Source: Dehalococcoidales bacterium (GTDB lineage Bacteria > Chloroflexota > Dehalococcoidia > Dehalococcoidales > Fen-1064). Taken from it: DNA of 8,484 nt. Position numbers and translations under genes: made by a program. The stretch spans positions 1 to 8,484 of the forward strand of contig JAFGHZ010000141.1 in the NCBI GenBank assembly GCA_016929875.1, in the 5' to 3' direction. Numbering within the stretch: the first letter of the stretch is position 1; each line of letters begins with the position of its first letter. Under the pieces are notes generated by a model. It was not told the DNA's origin. It saw only the letters and a program-made list of their open reading frames with translations, and did no database searches. Shown here piece after piece: positions 1 through 6,348 of this stretch.

Positions 1-333
1 AAACAGCTCGGTGCGAGTGATGTAATCTCCCACGCGATTCTCTGTCACAATGAAGCCCACGGCACACCTTTTGAAACGAAGATGGACAAGGCCCTGTTTT
101 GCGCCGACCCCTTGACCGGCTTAATCACGGCCGGTGCGCTGGTCCGCCCCGACAAAAAACTGGCAGGACTGGAGGCCAAATCGATCAGGAAACGTTTCAA
201 GGAAAAGAGCTTTGCCGCCGGTGCCAACCGGGAGCAGATTGCAAAATGCAGTGAAATCGGCCTAGAATTAGACGTGTTTATCGATCTGGGATTGGAAGCA
301 ATGAAAAGCGTGGCGGACAGCCTAGGGCTGTAA
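1..333 (+). CDS. HD-domain (HDIG-type) phosphohydrolase, C-terminal part, cut by the left edge
   Basis: The frame is open from base 1 to a TAA at 331-333, giving 110 residues, so the true start lies outside the window. The fragment begins with a helix carrying SHAILCHNEAHG, followed by KALFCADPLTGLITA and ALVRPDKKL. The Asp of CADPLTG fits the last metal-binding Asp of the HD superfamily. The tail, KSFAAGANREQI and then a helix ending in LGL, matches the small single-domain HDIG hydrolases of about 180-190 residues. These are metal-dependent phosphohydrolases, and the substrate of this subgroup is generally unknown. The HD motif itself would lie upstream and cannot be seen. It is 84 bases from the next gene, so co-transcription is possible but not shown. 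The superfamily call is fairly safe; no substrate can be given. Confidence 0.82.
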   Translation, partial: KQLGASDVISHAILCHNEAHGTPFETKMDKALFCADPLTGLITAGALVRPDKKLAGLEAKSIRKRFKEKSFAAGANREQIAKCSEIGLELDVFIDLGLEAMKSVADSLGL

Positions 334-417
334 CATCCCCGGACAGGACAAAAGTTACATACTCCGCCGGGAAAATAAGTTAAAGTAAATTTAAATTTTA
401 ACAAAGGGGGGTGTAAC

Positions 418-663
418 ATGTTAAGAATCGCTACGGAAACAAAGCTAACTCCCGAAAAAGCAATCGTGAAAGCAATCGAATTCTTCGGTCCTGAAGGCTA
501 CAAACTGGCACTGACAAATCAGACGGAAACATCGGCTTACTTCGAAGGCGGCGGGGGCTTTGTCGAGGTCAGCGCCTGCAAAGAAAAAGGCAAGACCAGA
601 GTAGATTTCTCTTCCCGCGAGTGGGACTTCCAGGTCAAAGAATTCATCAAGAAAATTCACTGA
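418..663 (+). CDS. Small conserved-looking protein of unknown function, 81 aa
   Basis: I do not recognise a named family. The ATG at 418 is preceded by a purine-rich, G-rich ribosome site (403-411, AAAGGGGGG) at good spacing, which supports a real gene. The protein has no signal peptide or membrane segment and looks cytoplasmic. Its likely fold is an N-terminal amphipathic helix (residues 12-23), then beta strands around a glycine-rich turn (GGGGFVEV, 44-51), a strand at 60-65 (TRVDFS), and a closing helix from W69 to I80 (WDFQVKEFIKKI). There is a single cysteine, C54. It lies 30 bases upstream of the superoxide dismutase gene in the same direction, so the two are probably co-transcribed. 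The opposite-strand frame over the same bases has no ribosome site and looks like a shadow. Existence is likely; function is open. Confidence 0.75.
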   Translation: MLRIATETKLTPEKAIVKAIEFFGPEGYKLALTNQTETSAYFEGGGGFVEVSACKEKGKTRVDFSSREWDFQVKEFIKKIH

Positions 664-693
664 TTACACTGAAAATATCGAGGAGGAGAGAAA

Positions 694-1272
694 ATGGCTT
701 ACCAGGCAAAGGATTACAGTTCACTCATCGGAATGGCAGGTTTCAGTGAAACCTTATTAAAGAACCATTTCACCCTCTATCAGGGCTATGTCACCAATAC
801 CAATAAAGTCTCCGATATCCTTACCGCCATGCTGAAAGAAGGCAAGACCGCCACACCGGAGTATGCCGAACTGAAAAGGCGGATGGGCTTTGAATTCAAC
901 GGGATGCGCCTCCACGAGTATTATTTCGAAAATCTGGGCGGCAAATCGCCTCTGGACAAGACCGGCAAATTCGCGGGAAAGGTCGCCGGGGCTTTCGGCA
1001 GCTACGAAGCCTGGGAGCAGGACTTCAAAGCCACCGGGTCGATGCGCGGTATCGGCTGGGTAGTACTCTACCAGGACAACGTTACCGGCGGGCTTTTCAA
1101 CCAGTGGATAAACGAACACGAGGTCGGACACTTCGCCGGCTGCACACCTGTTTTAGTGATGGACGTCTTCGAACACGCTTTTATGCTCGATTACGGGCTG
1201 AAGCGCGCCGATTATATCGCCGCTTTCTTCAAAAATATCAACTGGGAGACAGTGGAGAAGAAAATCAAATAA
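694..1272 (+). CDS. sod: Superoxide dismutase, Fe/Mn family (divergent subgroup)
   Basis: This enzyme converts superoxide to oxygen and hydrogen peroxide in the cytoplasm. The 192-residue length is normal for the family. The four metal ligands can be placed as His25 (NHFTLYQGYV), His74 (MRLHEYYFENLGG), Asp157 and His161 (MDVFEHAFMLDYG). GIGWVVLY (119-126) matches the conserved GxGW segment. The His-His usually found after the first ligand (KHHQTYV in E. coli) is replaced by LYQGYV, and the segment is one residue shorter, although the second-shell Tyr (Tyr32) is kept. I recall this LYQGYV form from SODs of anaerobes, so it looks like a subgroup trait rather than damage. Iron and manganese cannot be told apart by eye. 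The start is set by a strong ribosome site (AGGAGGAG, 681-688). The gene sits 24 bases upstream of a Rieske protein in a probable operon. Confidence 0.93.
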   Translation: MAYQAKDYSSLIGMAGFSETLLKNHFTLYQGYVTNTNKVSDILTAMLKEGKTATPEYAELKRRMGFEFNGMRLHEYYFENLGGKSPLDKTGKFAGKVAGAFGSYEAWEQDFKATGSMRGIGWVVLYQDNVTGGLFNQWINEHEVGHFAGCTPVLVMDVFEHAFMLDYGLKRADYIAAFFKNINWETVEKKIK

Positions 1273-1282
1273 ATCATACCCC

Positions 1283-1290
1283 GAAGGAGA
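1283..1290 (+). promoter_or_regulatory. Ribosome binding site that fixes the Rieske protein start
   Basis: GAAGGAGA lies six bases before the ATG at 1297. An in-frame TTG at 1291 directly abuts this site and would leave no room for a ribosome, so the ATG at 1297 is chosen as the start. Confidence 0.7.
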
Positions 1291-1296
1291 TTGAAG

Positions 1297-1638
1297 ATGG
1301 CTGATTTTATTGTCATAGGCAAGACAGGCGAACTCGCCGACGGCACTATAAAGGAGATATCCGTCCATGGGGAAAATATCCTGCTGGCGTTCACCGGCGG
1401 ACGATACTATGCCGCCACCAGTCGCTGCACACACGCGGGCGGCAATCTGGCGAAGGGCAAACTCGAGGGCACGGTGGTTACTTGCCCCGTGCACGGGTCA
1501 CGGTTCGATTTGAAGGACGGGAGCGTCGTTCACTGGTGGATTAAATCCGCACTGGGGAAAATTTTGAGGTCGCCGAAGCCATTGTCCACCTACGAAGTCA
1601 AAATCGAAGGCAACAATATCCTGGTGGGAATACCCTGA
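1297..1638 (+). CDS. Stand-alone Rieske [2Fe-2S] protein (ferredoxin-like)
   Basis: The product is 113 residues and consists of essentially one Rieske domain. The cluster ligands are Cys44-x-His46 (in CTHAGGNL) and, 16 residues on, Cys63-x-x-His66 (in CPVHGSRFD), the standard C-x-H...C-x-x-H pair with two Cys and two His. It lacks a signal peptide and a membrane anchor, so it resembles soluble Rieske ferredoxins or the small subunit of nitrite-reductase-type enzymes rather than the bc1 Rieske subunit. The expected role is one-electron transfer. No oxygenase or reductase partner is present in the window, so the partner is unknown. A tryptophan-rich stretch after the second motif (HWWIKSALGK, near residues 79-88) separates the cluster half from the C-terminal strands. 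The stop codon overlaps the next gene's start (TGATG), implying translational coupling. Confidence 0.9.
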   Translation: MADFIVIGKTGELADGTIKEISVHGENILLAFTGGRYYAATSRCTHAGGNLAKGKLEGTVVTCPVHGSRFDLKDGSVVHWWIKSALGKILRSPKPLSTYEVKIEGNNILVGIP

Positions 1639-2060
1639 TGACGGAGATAGATGATTCTGACCTGCTCGCCGCCCGGATATTGAAGAACTTCGGAAACATC
1701 GCTATGGTCGGAGTGTCCGGCGACTCCTGGCGGCCCAGCTATTTCGTTTTTAATTACCTTACCGAACACGGCTACAACGTCATCCCGGTAAACCCGACTA
1801 TAAATGAATTACTCGGCAAAAAATCCTATCCTAGCCTGAGCGCTGTTCCTGAAAAAGTGGAGGTCGTCGATATTTTCCGCCGTTCCGGGAAAGTCTTGCC
1901 GATTGTCGAGGAAGCGATAAAAATCGGGGCAAAGGCAATCTGGATGCAGGAAGGCATCGTCAACGAAGAGGCGGCAAAACTGGCAAGAAATGCCGGGCTA
2001 CTGGTGATAATGGACAGGTGCATGAAAAAAGAGCATGCCAAGCTCGCCCAAAAGGTATAA
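1638..2060 (+). CDS. CoA-binding domain protein (YccU-like, Rossmann fold)
   Basis: The product is 140 residues, the usual length for single-domain CoA-binding proteins related to the nucleotide-binding domain of succinyl-CoA synthetase alpha subunit. The N-terminal IAMVGVSGD (21-29) is the first strand and phosphate-binding loop. GYNVIPVNP (45-53) is the second strand with its conserved VNP end. VEVVDIFR is the third, AIWMQEGI follows, and the end MDRCMKKEH is typical of the family. The catalytic ligase and grasp domains are absent, so it is more likely a CoA- or acyl-CoA-binding or regulatory protein than an enzyme, and no member function is firmly established to my knowledge. Its ATG shares one base with the Rieske stop codon. 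It converges with purA, with nine bases between stop codons. Confidence 0.88.
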   Translation: MTEIDDSDLLAARILKNFGNIAMVGVSGDSWRPSYFVFNYLTEHGYNVIPVNPTINELLGKKSYPSLSAVPEKVEVVDIFRRSGKVLPIVEEAIKIGAKAIWMQEGIVNEEAAKLARNAGLLVIMDRCMKKEHAKLAQKV

Positions 2061-2069
2061 AGCCGATAT

Positions 2070-3353
2070 TTATAATACCGACGATTTCTCGATTGTTTGC
2101 TCCCGCGACGGTCCCACGCAAATCAGATTAGCAGGGCAACCTACCAATTTCTCCAATCGTTCAACATACTTTTTCGCCGCTGAGGGCAAATCTTTGAACT
2201 GCCGTATATTGGAAGTTGAAGCCTGCCACCCGGGAAGTTCTTCGTAGACAGGTTCACATTTTTCCAGCGTCGCGATACAGGCGGGAAAGTTATCGACTGT
2301 TTTCCCGTCCACTTTATAGGAAGTGCATATCTTAATGACCGGTAATGTGTCCAGAATGTCGAACCGCGTCAGCGCCATTCCTGTGAAACCGTTAATCCGG
2401 TGACTGAATCTCGCCACCACGGTATCGAACCAACCGCAACGCCTCGGCCTGCCGGTAGTGGTGCCGTATTCACGGCCTCTCTCTCTGATAAGGTCTCCGG
2501 TTGAATCTTTGAGCTCGGTCGGCATCGGCCCGGAGCCGACGCGGGTGCAGTAGGACTTGAAAACACCCAGCACTCTGGTAATCCTATTGAGGCTGATACC
2601 CGAACCGAGAGAAGCCCCGCCGGCGATAGGCGAAGAAGAAGTACAGTAGGGATAAGTGCCGAAATCGGGGTCCAGCAGAGTACCCTGCGCGCCTTCTAAA
2701 AGTACTAGCTTACCTGTTTTCAATGCTTCATCCAGCAGTTCGGTGGTCTCGCAGATATAAGGGGCGAGGCGTTTCCCGTATTCCGCATATTCATCATATA
2801 TCCGTTCGGCTGATACGGGGTCGGCACCGTATATTCTGGTGAGGATTAAATTTTTCTGGTCGACGAGGAAACGCAACTGCTCCATAAATGCTTGGGCGTT
2901 CAACAAATCACCCATACGGATACCACATCGAGCGACTTTATCCACGAATGCAGGCCCGATGCCTTTATGGGTGGTACCGATGGCTTTTTCACCACGCGAC
3001 TTTTCTTCTACATCATCGAGCAATAAATGGTACGGCATAACAAGATGGGCACGGTCGCTAATACGCAATCTGGAGACATCGATGCCCTTCTGTTTGATCA
3101 TATCCAGTTCCTGACAGAGGGCCTTCGGATTTACGACCACTCCGTTACCGATAATACAAATCGCTCTCGGCGAGAAAATACCCGAAGGAACAATATGTAA
3201 CTTGAATTCTCCGAAGGAATTGATAACGGTATGACCGGCATTGTCCCCACCGGAAAAGCGAGTCACTACATCAGCCCTCTCGGCAAGCAGGTCGACTACT
3301 TTCCCTTTTCCCTCATCTCCCCATTGAGCACCGATGACAGCTATAACAGGCAT
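2070..3353 (-). CDS. purA: Adenylosuccinate synthetase
   Basis: PurA catalyses the GTP-dependent joining of IMP and aspartate to give adenylosuccinate, the first committed step from IMP to AMP, in the cytoplasm. The 427-residue protein is full length. GAQWGDEGKGK (8-18) is the family's glycine-rich GTP-binding loop with catalytic Asp13. GGDNAGHTV (35-43) holds catalytic His41, the same number as in the E. coli enzyme. GTTHKGIGPA, EGAQGTLLD, SGPMPTEL and GTTTGRPRRCGW follow in the expected order, and the end has the conserved VGPSREQTI. The ATG at 3353 has a G-rich ribosome site (complement of 3360-3364) at normal spacing. It begins 15 bases after the CDP-alcohol phosphatidyltransferase gene and is probably the last gene of the ino1 operon. 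No functional link to inositol lipids is known; shared transcription probably reflects growth-linked expression. Confidence 0.97.
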   Translation of the reverse strand: MPVIAVIGAQWGDEGKGKVVDLLAERADVVTRFSGGDNAGHTVINSFGEFKLHIVPSGIFSPRAICIIGNGVVVNPKALCQELDMIKQKGIDVSRLRISDRAHLVMPYHLLLDDVEEKSRGEKAIGTTHKGIGPAFVDKVARCGIRMGDLLNAQAFMEQLRFLVDQKNLILTRIYGADPVSAERIYDEYAEYGKRLAPYICETTELLDEALKTGKLVLLEGAQGTLLDPDFGTYPYCTSSSPIAGGASLGSGISLNRITRVLGVFKSYCTRVGSGPMPTELKDSTGDLIRERGREYGTTTGRPRRCGWFDTVVARFSHRINGFTGMALTRFDILDTLPVIKICTSYKVDGKTVDNFPACIATLEKCEPVYEELPGWQASTSNIRQFKDLPSAAKKYVERLEKLVGCPANLICVGPSREQTIEKSSVL

Positions 3354-3368
3354 AGTTTTCCCCCAAAA

Positions 3369-3965
3369 TTAACTCGATTTTGTTTTTTGCCAGACGCAAA
3401 GCAACCTCTGGATTGCAGTAATAAAACTGAGAACGGCGATTATCGCCAGGGCAACCAGTAGTGCAAAATTCAATGTACTGAGCAGTAGCCCAATAAATAG
3501 TATAACCACTCTTTCGGGTCTAGTAAAGATGCCGACTTCGCAATTGACATCGATTGCTTCGGCCCTCGCCCGGACATAGCTCACCAATTGCGAAGTAATT
3601 AATGCGATACCCGAGACCGCTACCCCCCAGACGGACTGGTTACCGGCATACAGCACGGCAATGCCGATGAATATCACTGCCTCGGAAGCACGGTCCAGTG
3701 TAGAATCGAGCACCCCCCCGAAACGGGAGACACGATTCGTAAGACGGGCAAGTGCTCCATCCAGCATATCGAATAAACCGGCGAACAGGACCACGAAACT
3801 GGCGGCAAACGGGTGCCCCAGGGCAATCAGGACCGCAGCGGCAACCGTTATCAGAAAACCGAGCCAGGTAACAGCATTCGGCGATATGTGAGTCTTCTCC
3901 AGAAGACGTACAATCGGATTGGCAATGAATTTACCTATCGACCTGCGAATGCCCTGTAAAGCCAT
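3369..3965 (-). CDS. CDP-alcohol phosphatidyltransferase, probably phosphatidylinositol-phosphate synthase
   Basis: This is an integral membrane enzyme that moves a phosphatidyl group from a CDP-linked lipid onto an alcohol. With the chosen start it is 198 residues. The full family signature is present: Asp66-x2-Asp69-Gly70-x2-Ala73-Arg74-x8-Gly83-x3-Asp87-x3-Asp91, whose aspartates bind the two catalytic metals. About six hydrophobic segments can be seen (for example 32-50, 54-66, 95-107, 113-130, 152-170 and 171-184). SYVRARAEA (129-137) and TRPER (148-152) recall phosphatidylinositol-phosphate and archaetidylinositol-phosphate synthases, and the location between an inositol-phosphate synthase and a PimA-like transferase supports inositol-1-phosphate as acceptor. 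Glycerol-3-phosphate (PgsA activity) remains possible. A TTG at 3980 would add five residues, but the ATG at 3965 has the better ribosome site. Confidence 0.9.
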   Translation of the reverse strand: MALQGIRRSIGKFIANPIVRLLEKTHISPNAVTWLGFLITVAAAVLIALGHPFAASFVVLFAGLFDMLDGALARLTNRVSRFGGVLDSTLDRASEAVIFIGIAVLYAGNQSVWGVAVSGIALITSQLVSYVRARAEAIDVNCEVGIFTRPERVVILFIGLLLSTLNFALLVALAIIAVLSFITAIQRLLCVWQKTKSS

Positions 3966-3970
3966 AATTT

Positions 3971-3977
3971 TCACCTT
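3971..3977 (-). promoter_or_regulatory. Ribosome binding site that fixes the phosphatidyltransferase start
   Basis: Read on the minus strand, AAGGTGA lies five bases before the ATG at 3965 and overlaps the TGA stop (3979-3977) of the upstream glycosyltransferase. The alternative TTG at 3980 precedes this site and has no comparable site of its own. The overlap suggests coupled translation of the two membrane-lipid genes. Confidence 0.55.
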
Positions 3978-5116
3978 CAAGAACGTTTCTGGCGTTCTTT
4001 TTCAATTATTTTGCCGTAGTATTCCATAACACGTCGCGAAACATCTTCCCAGGCATATTTTTGCGCGGTGATAATGCTGTTCCGTCCCATCTGCAGACGC
4101 TTTTCCTTGTCTTTGAGGAGAGCCAATAAAGACTCCGCCAATGCATGACTGTTCATAGGGGGGACCAATAGACCTTCCTTACCTTCCGTGATGACGTTGG
4201 CAAAGCCCTCGATATTTGTTGCCACAATCGGTCTGCCGGTCGCCATCGCCTCTAATAAAATCAAGCCGAAGCTCTCACGGCTGGTTGCCGGCGCACAAAA
4301 AACATCTGCCGTCCGATAGTAACGCGGTTGTTCTTCATCGCTCACCATCCCGGTGAAAATAACGTCCTGCAATCGGTTTTTTGCCACCCATTTTTCATAG
4401 CGTTTCCTCAAACGCACACCCGGACCGCAAATAAGCAGTCTGGTATTCGGCATTTCACGTTTAATTTCCTGATAAGCCTTAAGGAGATAATTGACGCCTT
4501 TACGGAACTCGAGCCGTCCCATAAAAACGATATTCAGTTTACCGTCCTGATACTGTTCCATCGGCTTAACATCCGGGCGGAAACGGTGAATGTCGATTCC
4601 ATTGGGGATAATCTCATATTCGGCAGGCAGGTACCGGCCGATATAGTTCATCGCAGGTTTTGAAACAGCGATGTGGCCGTGTAATTTGCGCGCACGCCTG
4701 CACAACATCCAACTGGAGACAGGCCTGCCCCAGCTGTAGCCGGGTTTCCCCTGCGCAGCATGGAAAGTGCCGATGTTGATGGAATTCGAAAAACGAAGGA
4801 TCGCACTGCAGACCATCGGCATAAAAGGTTCATGAAGATGGACGATATCGAATTTCTCCCGCGCCAGTACTTCCTTAATGGTCGGCGCCAGATGCATCGA
4901 GATAGAAATACGAATGACAGAATCGCTGGCAGCGAAAGGGAACGGCGTCCCGATACGGATAAAATTGTCACCGAATCCCCCGATTTTACCGGAAGCAGGG
5001 GCAATGACTTTCACCTCGTGCCCCATGCGAGTAAAGTGATGATAAAGTGAGGTTACATGGCGAGCAACCCCACCAGGGTAAGAAAAGTCATACGGAGATA
5101 CCAGAGCAATCTTCAT
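3977..5116 (-). CDS. GT-B glycosyltransferase, family 4, PimA-like
   Basis: The 379-residue protein has the two Rossmann domains of GT-B enzymes. The N-terminal domain opens with MKIALVSPYDFSYPGGV, very like mycobacterial phosphatidylinositol mannosyltransferase PimA, including the GGV loop (15-17), HLHEP (94-98) and TFHA (117-120). NGIDIHRF (172-179) marks the link to the C-terminal domain, where GRLEFRKG (200-207) carries the Arg and Lys expected to hold the nucleotide-sugar phosphates. ESFGLILLE (281-289) is the E-x7-E motif of retaining family 4 enzymes. It probably adds a sugar, perhaps mannose from GDP-mannose, to an inositol lipid on the inner membrane face. That is inferred from resemblance and from the flanking genes; another lipid acceptor is possible. 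A stop codon sits two codons upstream in frame, so the ATG is firm, yet no clear ribosome site precedes it. Confidence 0.9.
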   Translation of the reverse strand: MKIALVSPYDFSYPGGVARHVTSLYHHFTRMGHEVKVIAPASGKIGGFGDNFIRIGTPFPFAASDSVIRISISMHLAPTIKEVLAREKFDIVHLHEPFMPMVCSAILRFSNSINIGTFHAAQGKPGYSWGRPVSSWMLCRRARKLHGHIAVSKPAMNYIGRYLPAEYEIIPNGIDIHRFRPDVKPMEQYQDGKLNIVFMGRLEFRKGVNYLLKAYQEIKREMPNTRLLICGPGVRLRKRYEKWVAKNRLQDVIFTGMVSDEEQPRYYRTADVFCAPATSRESFGLILLEAMATGRPIVATNIEGFANVITEGKEGLLVPPMNSHALAESLLALLKDKEKRLQMGRNSIITAQKYAWEDVSRRVMEYYGKIIEKERQKRS

Positions 5117-5171
5117 TAGCTAATGTCCAGAAAGTAACTCGGTCTCGTCGTGCAAATCAAGGGTATCACTG

Positions 5172-6260
5172 CTACTTTTTCAATCTATAGGTAGCAATAA
5201 ATTTTTCCACCTTGTTGTGTGCCTGGTCGTCCGGATATTGGACCGGTGGCGATTTCATGAAATATGAAGATGGCGCAAGCAAAGCGCCGCTTATGCCGTT
5301 ATCCAGCGCCAGCTTACAACATCTGATAGCATCGATCACCACACCGGCGGAGTTCGGGCTGTCCCAGACTTCCAGTTTACATTCGACATTCAGCGGGACG
5401 TCACCAAAAGTTCGCCCTTCCATCCTGATATGGCAGAATTTGCGGTCTAAAAGCCAGGGCACGTAATCGCTGGGACCAACGTGGACATCTTCGGGAGGGA
5501 GCTTGAAGTCGAGTTGTGAGGTAACAGCATTTGTCTTGGAGATTTTTTTGGACTCCAATCTTTCCCTTTCCAGCATATTAAGAAAATCGGTATTGCCGCC
5601 GAAATTCAACTGGTATGTCTTTTCCAGTTTAACGCCGCGGTCGCCGAACAGACGGGTCAGTACACGGTGCACAATTGTTGCTCCGACCTGCGACTTAATA
5701 TCATCACCGATTATCGGCAATCCCTTTTCTGCAAAGCGCTCTGCCCAATCCTTATTTTTTGCGCTGGCAATAAAAACCGGGATGCAGTTTATAAACCCGC
5801 AACCGGCATTGAGTATCTGTTCCACATACCATTTAGTCGCCATCTCCGAGCCGACGGGTAGATAATTAAGTACTACATCCGTCTTGGTATCTTTCAGAAT
5901 TTTGACGATATTAGCGGTAGGACCGGGTGCCTTCTCGATAATCTGGGAGAGATACTTCCCTAATCCATCAAGTGTCATACCGCGCTGGACAGTCACACCG
6001 GTAGTCGGCACATCGCAGAACTTGAAGGTGTTGTTGGGTTTGGTGTAAATTGCCTCGGCTAAATCCTTGCCGACCTTGTTTTTGTCGATGTCAAAAGCGG
6101 CCACGAAATTTATGTCTCTGACGTGATAACCACCCAGGTTCACATGCATTAATCCGGGCACAAACTCGTTTTCCTTAGCGTCCCGATAATAGTGAACACC
6201 CTGCACGAGAGAAGAAGCGCAATTACCAACGCCGATTATTGCTACGTTAATTTTCCCCAT
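5172..6260 (-). CDS. ino1: myo-Inositol-1-phosphate synthase
   Basis: This NAD-dependent cytoplasmic isomerase turns glucose-6-phosphate into inositol-1-phosphate. The 362-residue length fits the short prokaryotic type found in actinobacteria and archaea rather than the roughly 500-residue eukaryotic form. Conserved blocks in order are the NAD-binding loop IIGVGNCASS (8-17), AAFDID (54-59), NYLPVGSE (132-139), GDDIKSQVGAT (185-195), LNFGGNTDFLNM (218-229), a GPSDYVPWL segment (262-270) and DSPNSAGVVIDAIR (300-313). The lysine of DDIKSQ and the following region form the usual substrate site. The start is supported by AGGAGG on the minus strand (complement of 6272-6278). A promoter candidate and stem-loop precede it. 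It would supply the head group for the two downstream lipid genes. The gap to the glycosyltransferase is 55 bases with no terminator seen. Confidence 0.95.
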   Translation of the reverse strand: MGKINVAIIGVGNCASSLVQGVHYYRDAKENEFVPGLMHVNLGGYHVRDINFVAAFDIDKNKVGKDLAEAIYTKPNNTFKFCDVPTTGVTVQRGMTLDGLGKYLSQIIEKAPGPTANIVKILKDTKTDVVLNYLPVGSEMATKWYVEQILNAGCGFINCIPVFIASAKNKDWAERFAEKGLPIIGDDIKSQVGATIVHRVLTRLFGDRGVKLEKTYQLNFGGNTDFLNMLERERLESKKISKTNAVTSQLDFKLPPEDVHVGPSDYVPWLLDRKFCHIRMEGRTFGDVPLNVECKLEVWDSPNSAGVVIDAIRCCKLALDNGISGALLAPSSYFMKSPPVQYPDDQAHNKVEKFIATYRLKK

Positions 6261-6291
6261 TTAGTTGAGTACCTCCTCTTTAGTTCGACAG

Positions 6292-6313
6292 GTCGGGCTC
6301 TGGATAGCCCGAC
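6292..6313 (-). other. Perfect 8-bp stem-loop in the ino1 leader
   Basis: On the minus strand the arms GTCGGGCT and AGCCCGAC pair perfectly around a six-base loop (ATCCAG). The stem is GC-rich. It is not followed by a run of T in either direction, so it does not look like a standard intrinsic terminator. Its position right at the start expected for the ino1 promoter suggests a 5'-terminal hairpin on the ino1 mRNA. It might alternatively slow or end read-through from truB. Confidence 0.6.
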
Positions 6314-6318
6314 TAATA

Positions 6319-6347
6319 TTCGTACCATATAGCGATGTTAGTGTCAA
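6319..6347 (-). promoter_or_regulatory. Candidate sigma-70-type promoter for the ino1 operon
   Basis: Read on the minus strand, a consensus -35 TTGACA (complement of 6342-6347) is followed after exactly 17 bases by TACGAA (complement of 6319-6324). That hexamer is a weak -10 (3 of 6 matches), but it is preceded by TGG, which makes an extended -10 (TGnT). The predicted transcript start is near 6312. The -35 lies immediately after the truB stop codon, in the only sizeable gap (88 bases) of the minus-strand gene run. No start site has been measured, so this remains a prediction. Confidence 0.5.
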
Positions 6348-6348
6348 G

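Noticed and set aside
334..417. Possible promoter and AT-rich element before the 81-residue gene
   Set aside because: The TAAATT-like hexamers near 386-397 have no acceptable -35 at 16-18 bases, and TTACAT (355-360) has no matching -10. The CCCGG/CCGGG repeat around it is too widely spaced for a terminator.
45..419. Long open frame on the minus strand over the HD-domain and leader region
   Set aside because: It lies opposite a recognisable phosphohydrolase, has low-complexity composition and no ribosome site. It is a shadow.
757..1131. 124-codon minus-strand frame inside the SOD gene
   Set aside because: It is fully antisense to a clear SOD with all metal ligands, has no ribosome site and resembles no family.
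1153..1494. 113-codon minus-strand frame spanning SOD and Rieske genes
   Set aside because: It crosses two confirmed coding genes antisense and has no supporting motif.
3966..3980. TTG start at 3980 for the phosphatidyltransferase
   Set aside because: It would place the best ribosome site inside the gene. The ATG at 3965 has that site at ideal spacing.
6292..6313. Intrinsic terminator for truB
   Set aside because: The stem is strong but no T-run follows on the minus strand, and it sits at a predicted promoter start, so a leader hairpin is the better reading.
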